NCBI GenBank assembly: GCA_964030785.1 | Contig: OZ034971.1 | Coordinates: 18,308,365-18,372,364, forward strand | Length of the DNA stretch: 64,000 nucleotides | Direction: 5' to 3' | Source: Siderastrea siderea | Taxonomy: Eukaryota; Cnidaria; Anthozoa; Scleractinia; Rhizangiidae | Shown: positions 12,201 through 23,772 of the stretch, piece after piece | Numbering within the stretch: the stretch's first letter is position 1 | How the letters are laid out: every line of letters begins with the position of its first letter | Notes under the pieces: generated by a model | Database searches by the model: none | What the model saw: only the letters and a program-made list of their open reading frames with translations | Told to the model about the DNA's origin: nothing | Position numbers and translations under genes: made by a program

Positions 12201-13991
12201 CACAGTTCCTGTAGAGCTGGTAACAAAAGTGCTTGTTGTTTGAGGGACAGATCCTGCAGAGCTAACGGCAGAAATGCTTATTGTTGGAGGCATAGTTCCT
12301 GCAGAGCTCATAGCAGAAATGCTTGTTGTTGGAGGCACAGACCCTGCAGAACTTGCACTAGTAGCTGAAGTTCTACTTGTACTTCCAGCATCCACATCAG
12401 AACTTGAGGTTGGCACTTCCATTGTGGGTGGAACTGGTGAAGATGGGGGTGAGCTTGAAAATGTGTCCAGTTCAAAAGAATCTGGAGTTGTAACTGGCGA
12501 TGAAACCATAGTTGATGTTAGTGAAGCGGGGTTGTTTAAAACACGATTTTTCTGTAGAGCCTTGACAAGTGCATCTCTTGCTGAGTTCAAATGAGTTGAA
12601 CTAACAGCTGGAAAAATTGCCTGATTATTGCTGGTGCCATTTGCAACTGGACTGCCAGTAGTGGCTTTAGTTACCGCTTCTGCTCTGGGCGTTACGGGAG
12701 TCACAACTGATGGTGATGAAGTATGCTGATTTTCAGTTGGCACGCTCACAGCATTGGCTGAAGGGAGTTTATCACGCTGAGTATAGACTGTGTCAACACG
12801 CATCACTGTTGGCTGAAACGGTATTACATTTGGCGGCTTTGGTGCTATAATTTGTGGCTGCCTTTGTGCATCTCTTGGCAAATACACAGCTGTTGGGGAT
12901 AGAGTTGACTGTGCTGCTTGTGAGTGTGGTGCAGAACTAGTTACAGCAGCTAAAGAATTTTCGATTGCTTTTTGAAGATGATCTGGATTAAACGTCACAG
13001 TAGACTTGGTGACTGAGGTTAACGCTGCCTGGATTGCCTTCTGTAGTTGGTCTGGTTCTATTGCCTTTGACTGGATACTCAAAGAGGATAAGGTGGCCTG
13101 CAGAACTTGTTGAAATTGATCTGTATTAAATGGTACATTGGCAGGCAAAACAAACCGAATGTTTACTGGTTTTGTACCGGAGACAACTGCAGGCGTTGCA
13201 GTAGAGACCTGTCCTTGAGTCCCTGGGGTATTAGGTGTAGTCGCAGAAGAGTTTGTTGCACATCTTCGCTGATGCCCAGCATTTAGAGGTCTACCTACTG
13301 TCTGTTGGACTGGTACTGACGTATGAGATGTAGATGGTCTCACAACTGATGCTAAGGATCGAACATCGACAATCTGAGGCCCAATTCCACCCATTGGAGC
13401 AATGCTAGGAGAGTTTGAGATGTTAGGGGGGGTTGGTGCTGCAGAAATCCTTTGAGGGGGCACAAGAAAGTTTGATGTACTACTGGTAGGTTTGGGTCTG
13501 CTATCACTTACCGCTCTTGCAGATTTCAACGAACTGATGACATTTTCCAAGCGCTGTCTCGGTCGACCTTGCGTAAGACCCGCAGGTTTCGCGATCGATT
13601 CTATAGATTTCAACCTCGGCGTCGCAAACGAAGTCGGCGACCTAAGGGGCGCCTTGTCTCGTCGCGAAGTCTTTTCGAAATCACACTCCTCGAGCAAGGA
13701 ACTGAGAGAATATGAACCTCCAGCATCCTCGTCTGATTCAGGTTCCTTTTTTACGGTGATAACTCCCATGTTTCGAACTCGAAGATTAACGGTTTCGCTC
13801 TTCTTTCCTCCCTTGTTTGTATTTGCCGCGAGGCGCTTCGCGCCATTTTCATTCGCTGAACGCAAGCTTGTCGAGTTCCTATTCGAGCTTGTTAATTCGT
13901 GGTAAAATCTTTCACTTCTATGGCTAAAACTCTGCGATTTATCTCCATCGCCAACCACATCGATCTCTGGGGAGCCTGGGCGGTCATCCAT
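9290..13991 (-). CDS. Large first coding exon of a zinc-finger-containing nuclear protein (ZNF839-like?)
   Basis: A 4,702-nt open exon encodes 1,567 residues from the ATG at 13991 (MDDRPGSPEIDVVGDG). It reads on to a TGA at 9282, but CAG|GTAACT at 9290/9289 is a good splice donor and phase-1 exons follow downstream, so the stop is probably intronic. Order of parts: basic and Ser/Thr-rich N-terminus; three related helical motifs (QLQKAIQAALTSV type, about residues 285-345); nine 15-residue Ser/Thr/Pro repeats (about 547-681); a Cys cluster (GCGCCSNC, about 768) leading into a C2H2-like finger (CYFKGC...HHYFYPNH, about 784-812); a conserved stretch with LIMPRMTKTVSLFELLQLK (about 850-870); a long acidic Ser/Thr/Lys linker; a conserved globular C-terminal block (about 1313-1463); and an acidic EIPDDEEEG tail. 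The finger plus following helix recalls ZNF839/DUF4764 from memory, which is unverified. Nuclear location is inferred from composition. Confidence 0.82.
11946..12350 (-). repeat. 45-bp coding minisatellite, nine units
   Basis: Inside the large exon, nine consecutive 15-residue units follow the pattern S-[AT]-G-[ST]-[VM]-[PS]-[PQ]-T-T-S-hydrophobic-x-x-x-S. In the middle, units of SAGSVPQTTS type alternate with STGTVSPTTS type, giving a 90-bp higher-order period. The frame is kept throughout, and the reverse strand yields a spurious Cys-rich frame. Confidence 0.9.
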
Positions 13992-13999
13992 TCGGTAGA

Positions 14000-16900
14000 G
14001 AAATGCGAATTACCGTAGCTTTGTTTACAGCTTTCGTTTAGGTCGAGCTTCCCCAGTTCTCACAACCGTTTCACAATGCACGCTTTTTCACCACAATTTG
14101 CAGATTTTACAGTCAGAAGTGAAACATAACGCACCCTTGATAAAAATACTGGAGTCAAAGCGAGTCTTTTAGAGTACTGAATCCTCTGATGGAACAAAAA
14201 CGTTGACTTACATCCGAGAATTCAAATTATTCACCATGTTGAACCGCACGCCGCTCTCCTAGGAAAGAATTATGGGTCATAAGAGAGTGTTCCTTACGTC
14301 ACGGACGCCCTTGTGGGTAATGTGTCGCACGCAATTTCCCTGCCTAAAATTAACACATTTTTGACAACTACTGAAAATTAAGAATTTTCCTTATCACATG
14401 CACGAACTTTTTTTTCAGACGTGCCTGCTTATTACTTGAAATAGAAAGGGACTTGGTAAGAAAGTTTTCTAATCCTCAACCAAGCCGAAGAATAGATTCA
14501 TCGATCAGTGAAAGCAACCAAACAATTAGCATTTTATCCAAGCGACTAGATCTGAGACTAGAGCTACAATTCATTTATTTTTCTTACTGGGCAGACTACA
14601 GATATCAAGCACAGTGAGACTGCCATCAACGGAAAGCTAAAGGGTTTTCTCCTGTATTCCCCGGTTTATTTGGCGTCAATAAATGCCCCTCGCGAAGTTT
14701 CCACCGGAAATGTCACCGAATACTCCAGCTCTGTCATTATGCGAAGCCAAGCATATCTTATGCGCATATTATTTTGGCATTTAAACAAACAGGGTGTGAA
14801 AGAAAGGACGCTGTTTTAGTTAAGCGCACGCGCAGTAACCTGATCATGCGACCTATACAGAAACTGCAGTTTGTTTTCTCAATTTTTTCTTGTACTATAA
14901 CGTTAATGACAGCAAAGCTAGAAAGCAAGCCCATTTACATTGCTGTTAAATTTTTCCAATTGGGCTACCAAAAATAAAACTGGCTGCGCAACCACACCTT
15001 CTCAGATTTCGCAATCGTACGATAAATATGAACGCCTTCTGTGCTCGAAAACAAACACAGCCGACCGACAGCCGACCACATTTCATGTGAGGCGTTTTTC
15101 TAGCTGGGCCTTCCTGAGCACCAAACAGCCTCAACTCATCGTTCCAATAAAAATGAAATGAAGAAAACTGCATGCTAATAGCTGGTTCAAGTCTTTTTAC
15201 AGAATCAAATTTCGGCAGCCCTGATCAACCACAAACAATTGATTTTATTTGATACTCACAAAAATCGGTGAGACAGACAATTCGCCAGTGACAGTAATAA
15301 TTTTCGGCGATGATCGCTTGCTCGTTTTTTTCCATGTTACGGCCCCCAGCAGTTCAAACACCTGATCTGTCTAATTCCCCCGTGGCGAACAACGAATTCA
15401 TTCCCAAGTAAACTCGTCGGCTGCCGTGAGTTGGCAACAACTGAATGACCCTTGAACACTTAGGTAGATATTCTTTGGCAGGAGACTTTCCTCTTTTAAT
15501 GGAAAGACAGCAAAGATAATCTATGCTAATTTTTAATCGCACCTCTCCCACTGTATTCAATAGAAACTCGGTTCCCTAGGATACCTATGAGCAGTACTAC
15601 AGTTCAGTGGCTTCAGCCGGTTTGAGTTAACAGTATAAATCCTCCTTCTTCGAGCAAAGGTTTCTTGGTGTCCGTATGTGTCGCCGCTGGTTGACATAAA
15701 CCTAGAACTATAAAGGCACATATAGCGACAAAGAAACCTCGTTAGGCAGGATAAATCAAGTAATCCTCCTTACCGAAAATTTAGCTCAAAGAGCAGTGTG
15801 TTTTAAAATACGCAGGAAAAACCGGCACTTACAACTAAGCAATGCTCTAGAAATCCATTTTGAGACTTTAAGAAAGAAAAATATGTAACTATACCATGAA
15901 ACACTTCCAGCTTACCGCCAATACAGTCGAGCGTCCGAAAACGGAAATGCTTTTCGCCTGGAGCTGACGGAGAAATAAACTAACGCACCGAAACGAGGCA
16001 ATTCCATAGGGACAATAATAAGTTTTCAGCTTGGCGTCACGGACTGACAATCACGAGGGTATCGCGTGTGCGATCGCGTGCCCGCTTTTCGCCTGTGTAC
16101 CTTCTGAGTAATGACATTTCGCTCCAGACCTTTTGGTCGCGTTAACTTCACGCAAAAATAGGCTCTGGCAATCTAAAATTCTTACCGAACATGTGTTACT
16201 AGCAAACTGTGCATTGCAGTGAACGAATGTTGAACGTTTAATTATTATTCTGTATACTGAGATGAATAGACCCCACAAGCTAAGCACAAAAAGCTACGTA
16301 TTTTAACCTGTATCCACTTCCTTCTAAGCCAGCCCAGACTGGTGAAATCGGAGTCCAGTATCGGCAAGGCTTTACGTACTTTACTTACTTCTATTTCCGT
16401 GACCCTTAAAACCGACAATCTGAAAGCAAATTCCCCTATCTTTTGGTATACTGCAAGCAGAATCTGGAAAGATCCTCCCTCGTCACCCCTCACTCTTCAA
16501 TATCTGAGTCACACTGGTAAGAGGTCGGGCCTCGCCAAATTTTTATCGTTGGAGAAACACATTAAGGCAGGATGGTTTAAGAAACGAAAGAAAAATTTTC
16601 AAATTAATTCCCTTCGTAAATATGACTGAATATAAGTAAATCGTTGACCAGAACGTCAACAGTTTTCCCATTTTGTCTTCTCTAAACATGTCAGAGTCCA
16701 GCGTACAGTTTCACAGTATTCATCACTGACATTGGTCAATGCTTATCCCTTGTCTCAAAACCTTTACAACTTTTGATCCCTAAACGACAAAATTGCTTCG
16801 TGCAATTCCTTATTCCACAAAAGGCTGCTCTGATCCTCATCCCATCATCCAAGTCCCCACCACCTTTGATCCCTGATCTCATATTATCACTCGTTGGCTT

Positions 16901-17880
16901 GTGAATGTTAACAGACCGTAGTTTGTCTGTAGACGGGACAATTCTTTGCACGATCGCTGTGTTTGTCCATCGAGAACCGAGAAGTTACAATAGTGACAAA
17001 ATAAGCCACCTGCACAATCTCGTCCCCGGGGTCTCTCTTCTTCTGGCCTACAGGGGACGGGAAGAAGAGAGACCCTGGGTACGAGGTTACAACCGGCATA
17101 GCTTCCTCACACAAATTTTGAGTTGTTCATCAACTTGAGCTGGCCAAACGTAACAACTTTCATAATCAGAACAGACCTCAACGTTTGCCCTTTTTGAGCC
17201 CTAGTGTGTTGCTAATCGAAAAAGACAATAGTGAAAGAGATCTAGGTTCATGGTTTTCAGATGCACGACTCCGCCGTGGTCGTGCATTGTACTGGCTGAT
17301 TCAGTGTTTCTTATCTTAATCAGGTGGTGACAGGTTAATAATTTTTATTCGATCTCTTGACAATTACGGATTTCTTTTCTACCTTTTCATAAGACAACAG
17401 CTCAATTCTTCATGGGGGACCACACGTAATCAGCAGTCAGGAGTCTTTCGCAGTCTCACTCTAACGCCCCGTTCACTCCAAAATACAGTCCGCATATCGA
17501 AGCTCCACAAAGTCAGAAGGAAACGGCCATATTTGCCGAGGACCGAGTTTGACCCTGGAAATAGAATGGTATCTTTACGATATGGCGGAGATGGTTCTTG
17601 AGGTAAAGGAGCATCCTCGTACCCAGACATGACATGACACAACAGAGAATATTGAGAGAGAGCGAATCCCCCACAGGCATGGGCCACTTCTGATGAAAAT
17701 TATTAGAAATCTATTTTTGGTTCTGTGTCATACTGCGTTGTTATGTTAAGGACGACACCTCATTGGTCAGGTAGATGACGTCATGTAATTTTAGATTGTT
17801 GACATGGGAACAACAGATAAAAATAACCTTCGCAGCATGGGTGCGAACTAATAATAAATTTCAAATAATTATCATGGGGC
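14000..17880. other. Intergenic region without a supported gene
   Basis: This is the upstream flank of the large minus-strand gene, which would hold its promoter and 5' UTR; no TATA box or other element could be fixed. Frames such as 16342-16629 (95 codons) and 15354-15560 have no recognised domain or splice support. A short hairpin repeat lies at 17019-17085. Confidence 0.5.
17019..17085. repeat. Hairpin MITE-like palindrome
   Basis: CTCGTCCCCGGGGTCTCTCT at 17019 pairs with AGAGAGACCCTGGGTACGAG ending at 17085, leaving a loop of about 17 nt. The near-perfect arms and unrelated flanks suggest a small palindromic repeat. Confidence 0.7.
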
Positions 17881-17889
17881 ACGGGGATT

Positions 17890-18440
17890 GACTCTCTTAC
17901 TTCATCCTCTCTTGCGTGACATGATCCTCTTCGCGCCTATGTGGCACATAAGGTTGAGACCAGAGATTTCCTCTCCCCTCTGCCGGTGGCAATCTTCTCG
18001 ACTTGTCAATTCGTTCCACGTCGTCCTTGTTGTTTTCATTTCAGCCTTAATCGTTCTCCTCCACGTTTCTCGTGGCCGGCCTCGTTTCCTTCTTCCACTA
18101 TCCGGTGTCCACCTCAGTACATTTCTTGTGATGCTACATATCCCAGTCTTTCCGGATAACATGTCCAAGCCATCTCCACCTCCGTTGTTTATTACTGCGA
18201 TGATGGCCCGCTGACCTATCTTTTTTCAGACATGAAGTGTGGAAACCTGACAGTTTCTGATTGTCTCTTTGGGTGTCCCTCCAGCATTCTGCACCATACA
18301 GTAGTACTAACAAGACGTTGCTATTATAGATCTTTATCTTGTTCTTTTTTCTCTGATGTTACGCGACCTCCATACCTTATTCAGCTGAACAAAGGATGAT
18401 ATGGCTTTCTGGAGTCTATTTGTAATGTCCGTCTAGTTTA
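17890..18440 (-). pseudogene. 3' end of a non-LTR retrotransposon reverse transcriptase ORF (relic)
   Basis: On the minus strand the frame at 18168-17902 contains RRKRGRPRETWRRTIKAEMK followed by TWNELTSREDCHRQR and a CHIGAKRI tail. This is the C-terminal signature common to LINE reverse-transcriptase polyproteins ('GRRRRGRP..TWRR..E'). Upstream frames carry more of it (GGTPKETIRNCQVSTLH; GHHRSNKQRWRWLGH), separated by frameshifts and stops. RT catalytic motifs are absent, so it is 5'-truncated and dead. Confidence 0.7.
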
Positions 18441-18449
18441 GCCTACAAT

Positions 18450-19750
18450 TCTGGCAAAACCGGTCCAAAATTTGCTAAACAACAGAGCCTTAGTAGTACA
18501 AGTATTGAATACAACTTCCTTGCCATCGTCGCTGAACGCTGGGATGCGTTTTTTTCTCTTCTTTATGGGGAAAAATTTTTTCAGCTTCTTTTATTCTTCT
18601 CGTTACTTTTTCTTCCTTTCCTTTTTCTCGCAACTTAAAAAAAATTCATGGAAGTCGCCTCCGGCTATGGAAAAACTGACGCGAAGTGTACTAATAATTC
18701 CCTCATGAATCCTCACGTAATATTTAGTTCAGTATTACACATCTTCAAATCTCATTGGACCTAATTTTTGTCATTTACTGCGCGCAACCTAGCGGAAAAC
18801 TGTAGCGGAGATAATCTGAGTGTCATAGAGTGAGAGGAGGGAGACATCGCAGCTAAATGTCAATTGATTATTCCAAAAGTGTCGTCATTAAAAAAGTATG
18901 ACATATGAAATATATTTAAGGGACCTTACTGCCCAGACTGAGCAAAGTGCGCGTGCGTTTTACATCAAGCAACATCCCGTTCAAGAGCCTCACTCCTTCA
19001 GTTGGCTTCACTTTCAGGCAGAAGCGAGGGGTTCTCGAACGTAACTGGTTCGAAATTCAGAACACTTAGTTGTACTCATCAATTGCAACCTACAGCCTCC
19101 CGAATCTCGAAATTGTAGTTTATACGTGTTCCTTTTAAACTGATTATCAACAAAACTAGGGTTATGTGATCCTCACAAAACTTAAAGTTATCTGGAATTT
19201 CCGAAGGAAACAGTGTCAAGATAGCGGCAAAGTGTTTTGTGGACTAAATTTATTAAGGTTTTTCTGCATTGAATGGCATTACGTACTCCACGAATGTAGA
19301 TTTATTTGGGAGACATAAAAAAGAAACATTTTTGGTCAGGAAAGACGTAAAATCAAAACGGAATCACTCAGTTATGTTAGTATATATAATACTATCCGTT
19401 CATCTAAACTCGCCACAGTTAAAAAAAAGCAAACATATGCGTTTAATACATTTGCAGTTTAACCCAAAAATGAAAACGACTTAAAACAACGCCGGCTCAT
19501 GCAAAACATCCCATGAACGTTAACTCTTCGATCTTTCCAGATTTACATACGACTTAACACTGGCGAATAAATTCTCATGTATTTTTCGTTAAACTGATTT
19601 CTTACAGCGAGATTTATCCAATGTATATCTCAAAATTCTTGGTTAGAACCCAATACTAATAAGCCCAAATATTGGTACTTTATTTGCTTATAACTAAATA
19701 AATTCTAATAATCTTCAGTTATATACCAAAACTAGCAGCTGAAGATCTCA
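18450..19750. other. Intergenic, no feature recognised
   Basis: AT-rich sequence with short unsupported frames (for example 18472-18708 and 19269-19484). I see no RNA gene, splice-supported exon or clear repeat boundary until the foldback at 19755. Confidence 0.4.
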
Positions 19751-19754
19751 CTTA

Positions 19755-21417
19755 AAGTTTTTTGGCCTTGGAGCGTATCTTTTGAAGTCAAAATTTCGCA
19801 TAGAAGATAAACTTCGATTTTCTTGATACTAAACCACCTTTTCAACATATGATCAAAGTTTATTTTCTCACTGGTTTCCTAGCAACAGCTGTCACCATAG
19901 CAACGGTAATGGACAACCCCTCATTTTAAATAATGTCGAATATCTCGAAAACTAGTCAGCCACTTTATGACGAAACTTGAACTATTTGAACTACTCAACC
20001 AACACAACTTCTATGCAAAATTAGAGAAAAATCTGTAAGAGCGTTTTCAAGTAAATCATGATTCATTTTTTACAGGCAGATTTTGGTCATTCCTGCAATT
20101 TTCTCCAATATTTCAAGAAAGATAAAACTTAACACTTTCCCTTTACAGTTGAAAGATCTTTTATGATATCAAAACATTCTTAAATTATGTACATTGAGCT
20201 TCCTAGATGGCTGCGATTTCAAGATATTTATATTTAAAAACTGCTAAAATGTTGCACAAATCAGTCAAAAAGTTCGTAATTTGCATAAATAGAAGTATTT
20301 CTAAACTGTTTTGCAACAGTTTTGTTTTCTTTTTCCTGGTATATTTCACGGTTATTCACGTGCAATGAATAATTATACACGCTGCACTTGTGTCCTCTCG
20401 TGCGTTTATAATTCCTTCTCATAATAAAAAAAAATATTCTTCTTCTGGCTTGTTTCTCGTTATTTTTCTGCCCCAGTTAATGCCATCGTGGGCGTTAACA
20501 TGTATGCAATCCGTAATTATAAATGCTAACACGTCAGTCAGTATTTAAAGAATAATGGCAAAGAGTCTCCAGGAAGAAGCTCAGAAGACCAAGATTTTTT
20601 ATTATTATGACAAGGAATTATAAATGCATGAGAGGACACAAGCGCAGCATGTATAATTATTCATTGCATGCGAATAACCGTGAAATATACCAGGAAAAAG
20701 AAAACAAAACTGTTGCCCATTGAAAGTTAATAACGACTGAAACCTGACCGAGATTCAGCCTTCTTATCTAATAACAGAAACGTTTATTCAGCCTAAAACT
20801 CACTGGAACATCAAAAAGAATTATTATTCTAACGGCAATCAATTTAAGAGAAAAATCTGTAAGGGCAGTTTAGAAATATTTCTATTTATGCAAATTACAA
20901 ACTTTTTGACTGATTTGTGCTACATTTTAGCAGTTTTTAAATATAAATATCTTAAAATCGCAACCACCTAGGAAGCTCAATGTACATTAAGAATGTTTTG
21001 CTGTCATGAAAGATCTTTCGACTGAAAAGAGAAAGTGTTAAGTTTTATCTTTCTTGAAATATTGGAGAAAATTTGCAGGGATGACCAAAATCAGCCCGCA
21101 AAAAATGAATCACGATTTACTTGAAAACGCTCTTACAGAATTTTCTCTAATTTCGCATACAGGTTGTGTTGGTTGAGTAGTTCAAATAGTTCAAGTTTCG
21201 TCATAAAGTGTCTGACTAGTTTTCGAGATATTCGACATTATTTAAAATGAGGGGTTGTCCATTACAGTTGCTATGGTGACAGTTGTTGCTAAGAGACCAA
21301 TGAAAAAATAAACTTTGGTCATATGTTGAAAAGGTGGTGTAGTATCAAGGAAATCGAAGTTTATCTTCTATGCGAAATTTTGATTTCAAAAGATACACTC
21401 CAAGGTCCAAAAAACTG
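19755..21417. mobile_element. 1.66-kb foldback element
   Basis: Left arm about 19755-20420 and right arm about 20610-21417 are reverse complements with scattered mismatches. AGTTTTTTGGCCTTGGAGCG at the left end is mirrored at the right end, and CCTGGTATATTTCACGGTTA (about 20335) is mirrored near 20690. A loop of about 190 bp separates them. The right arm holds about 150 extra bp (20717-20865) missing from the left. No coding capacity is evident. It ends about 440 bp past the 3' end of the propeller gene. Confidence 0.85.
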
Positions 21418-21855
21418 TTGCGAGCCTCCTTAAAGCAACCTAGATTAGCTAAGGAGTGGCGGCATGCCCAGCATATAAAACTAGAAATCAAGGAGGGGGA
21501 GCGGCAGACCCCTCCTTTGGATAGACCATCGCGTTTAACCAATATATGCCGTATTTAAACATGATGGTCTGAGCCATGTCTCTGCTCTAAAGCACCTGGA
21601 CAGAGACAGGGGAGAGTAACATCTAAGTCTCCTCTCTCTTAGTTCATCTCCCTGCGAATACAGCTTCACCTCACCGCTCTTAGTGCCTCGCACGTCAGGC
21701 GCAGTTAGAGCTTGGCGACTGTACTCTTAGGATGAAGAACATCATCTAATTGTCATGAAGTTCACTGAACTGATACAAAATTGTTTTTCTTCTTCGGATT
21801 CTAAATCCAAAAAAGGAGCTGGATTGTTCAGTCTATCTAGAGAGTTCTTCTTTTT

Positions 21856-23613
21856 TCAAACCACGAGGACTTTGTAGTCATGCTCGCCATCAAGAAATGC
21901 GTTGGATGGTGTAATGAAACTATCGCTATCAGGATTTGTTGGGTGTTCCCTAAGAAAACCCGCAATGACGCCAAAACAGCCTTTCGTATTCACCGTGATC
22001 CCTCTTAGGCAATCTAGTCCTTCTACATTGAATTTAGTGCTGCGAACAAATGCACGACCGTCTTTGGTGTAAACAAGCACGCGTAGGCAGTGCTTCCCTG
22101 TTTCTATACCAGCAACGATGACGTGTTCAGAGTAAAATGCAACATCAACAAAGGAAAGTGATCCTCCCACTTTAAATTTGAAAAGATGTTGTCCATGTTC
22201 ACTGAACATGCGCACATAGTGTGAACCGTTGTATTCGTCTACTACCATAATTTTGCCATCATCAGCACGAGCAATAGCTGTTGGATTTTTCAATTTTTCT
22301 GCTCCAAAACTGCGGACAAAATGCCCACCATTCTCATACACATCAACAACGTGTTGTCCCCCGGGTGATTTGCCACGTACCAGCACTTTGTTGTTGCTGT
22401 TGATTGTCAGAGATGGCAAGTACCACGACCAAGGCAGGAGCTCTTTCCTCAGACTAACTACGCGATGCTGCTGGTCAGCGCTGCCTTTCACAAAGACCCA
22501 ATACTCTTTTTCCTGCGAACCAGGCTTCTCGCCTCCGCAAAGTACATAGATGTTGTCTTCCCTGTCAGCTGCTACATCATAAATTTCTTTGCCTTCATTC
22601 GGCTGCGGGAAAGCGTACAGAAACTTGCCGTGGGCATCAAACACTTTTACGCTGCACTCTTTGTTGTCAGCTAAAATGAAATCATCTTGCGTGTTGTTAG
22701 CGATACGCCACGGTGACTTTAGCTTGAGCAACTCTGCCCCCTCCTGACCAAACGACCATGGTGTGACACAGCAGTGCTCCATGCCTTGTTTCTGGAGTAC
22801 GTTGGATACTCTAGCGTCACGCAAAGGATCAACTTTGTCGTCTCGTGTATCAACAGGAGGCCAGATCCAGAGATGAACTTCTTTACCGGCTGATTGCGTG
22901 ACATCGTAGATAACGCGATTTATGTGACAGACAGTGCAAATGATTTCTCTTCGGTCTTCTTTGTTTAACCATCCTCCATTAAGCTCTGTTTTAAAGCTAT
23001 CCCTGACTTCCGGCAGGGAGTGCAGCTTCTCGAGGCAATATTTACACTCTGGCAAAGCATCTTCAGGATTGTTTAAGGCCTCTAATATTGCGGCCATGAC
23101 GCGATATCTTACAGATGCAATGCGATCACACGTGCTTAGGGCTTCACTGTTTGAGGCCGCTGCCGCTCTTTCACGAGCCATTTTGAATCTCTCTTTGGCG
23201 TTCGTCATCGCCCTTGTAGTTCTCTCATCCAATTCCGGTAGGTCAATGTTTTTCATTGCCTCGACAAGAGATGCTGATGGTGAAAGCGAGTTGACCGCTG
23301 GTTGCTCCGCTTTGACACCCTTTTCCGCCCGCGCTGTTTCTTCACAAACATCTTTCAGACATCGTGCGTCGTTTGCTTCATACAAGAATCGAAGGCCTAC
23401 TTCAAAGCTGTCTATGGCTGTAAGAAGATCAGTTCTTGCTACTCCTTCCAACTTTGACTTGATATCATGGATTTCTCGTTCGATCAATCCACGTATTTTT
23501 TGCTTCGTTAGACCGCCTTCTTTGAGCTGTTCGGCGGCCGCGTCCCTGCACTTGTTTACGACTAACACCATCGTGCTAGAGATTACTGTTTCAGCTATCG
23601 CTGCCATAATCAA
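21856..23613 (-). CDS. Single-exon NHL-type beta-propeller protein with cnidarian-type N-terminal domain
   Basis: A 585-residue intronless frame on the minus strand. The first Met is at 23613 and the second, two codons on (MAAIAETVISS), may be the real start. Residues 1 to about 215 form a helical domain with KCRDAAAEQLKEGGLTKQK and REIHDIKSKLEGVARTDLL, a style I associate with expanded anthozoan gene families. Residues about 270-585 carry NHL-like blades: YDVAADREDNIYVLCGG, LTINSNNKVLVRG, PTAIARADDGKIMVVDEYNG, FVDVAFYSEHVIVAG and ITVNTKGCFGVIAG. It ends HDYKVLVV. No signal peptide or transmembrane segment is evident, so a cytosolic interaction scaffold is likely; ligand unknown. There is no RING or B-box, so it is not a TRIM protein. 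The plus-strand frame at 22934-23665 is a shadow. Confidence 0.88.
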   Translation of the reverse strand: MIMAAIAETVISSTMVLVVNKCRDAAAEQLKEGGLTKQKIRGLIEREIHDIKSKLEGVARTDLLTAIDSFEVGLRFLYEANDARCLKDVCEETARAEKGVKAEQPAVNSLSPSASLVEAMKNIDLPELDERTTRAMTNAKERFKMARERAAAASNSEALSTCDRIASVRYRVMAAILEALNNPEDALPECKYCLEKLHSLPEVRDSFKTELNGGWLNKEDRREIICTVCHINRVIYDVTQSAGKEVHLWIWPPVDTRDDKVDPLRDARVSNVLQKQGMEHCCVTPWSFGQEGAELLKLKSPWRIANNTQDDFILADNKECSVKVFDAHGKFLYAFPQPNEGKEIYDVAADREDNIYVLCGGEKPGSQEKEYWVFVKGSADQQHRVVSLRKELLPWSWYLPSLTINSNNKVLVRGKSPGGQHVVDVYENGGHFVRSFGAEKLKNPTAIARADDGKIMVVDEYNGSHYVRMFSEHGQHLFKFKVGGSLSFVDVAFYSEHVIVAGIETGKHCLRVLVYTKDGRAFVRSTKFNVEGLDCLRGITVNTKGCFGVIAGFLREHPTNPDSDSFITPSNAFLDGEHDYKVLVV

Positions 23614-23772
23614 TTTACACGAAAACTTGAAATCCGTTTATATCCTCTTTAAAGAATCGAGCTGAGTTCAGTCAGTGGCGTGACGATGCGAATTCACTCC
23701 GTTACGCCCACTTCCCTTCCACGAAACGCTGCCCACCTGCTACGTTGGTAAGTGCTGAATTATGGACTGGAC

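Noticed and set aside
11937..12368. Plus-strand 143-codon Cys-rich repeat protein
   Set aside because: It is the antisense shadow of the 15-residue minisatellite in the large minus-strand exon.
22934..23665. Plus-strand 243-codon frame
   Set aside because: It lies antisense to the conserved N-terminal domain of the propeller gene and has no domain of its own.
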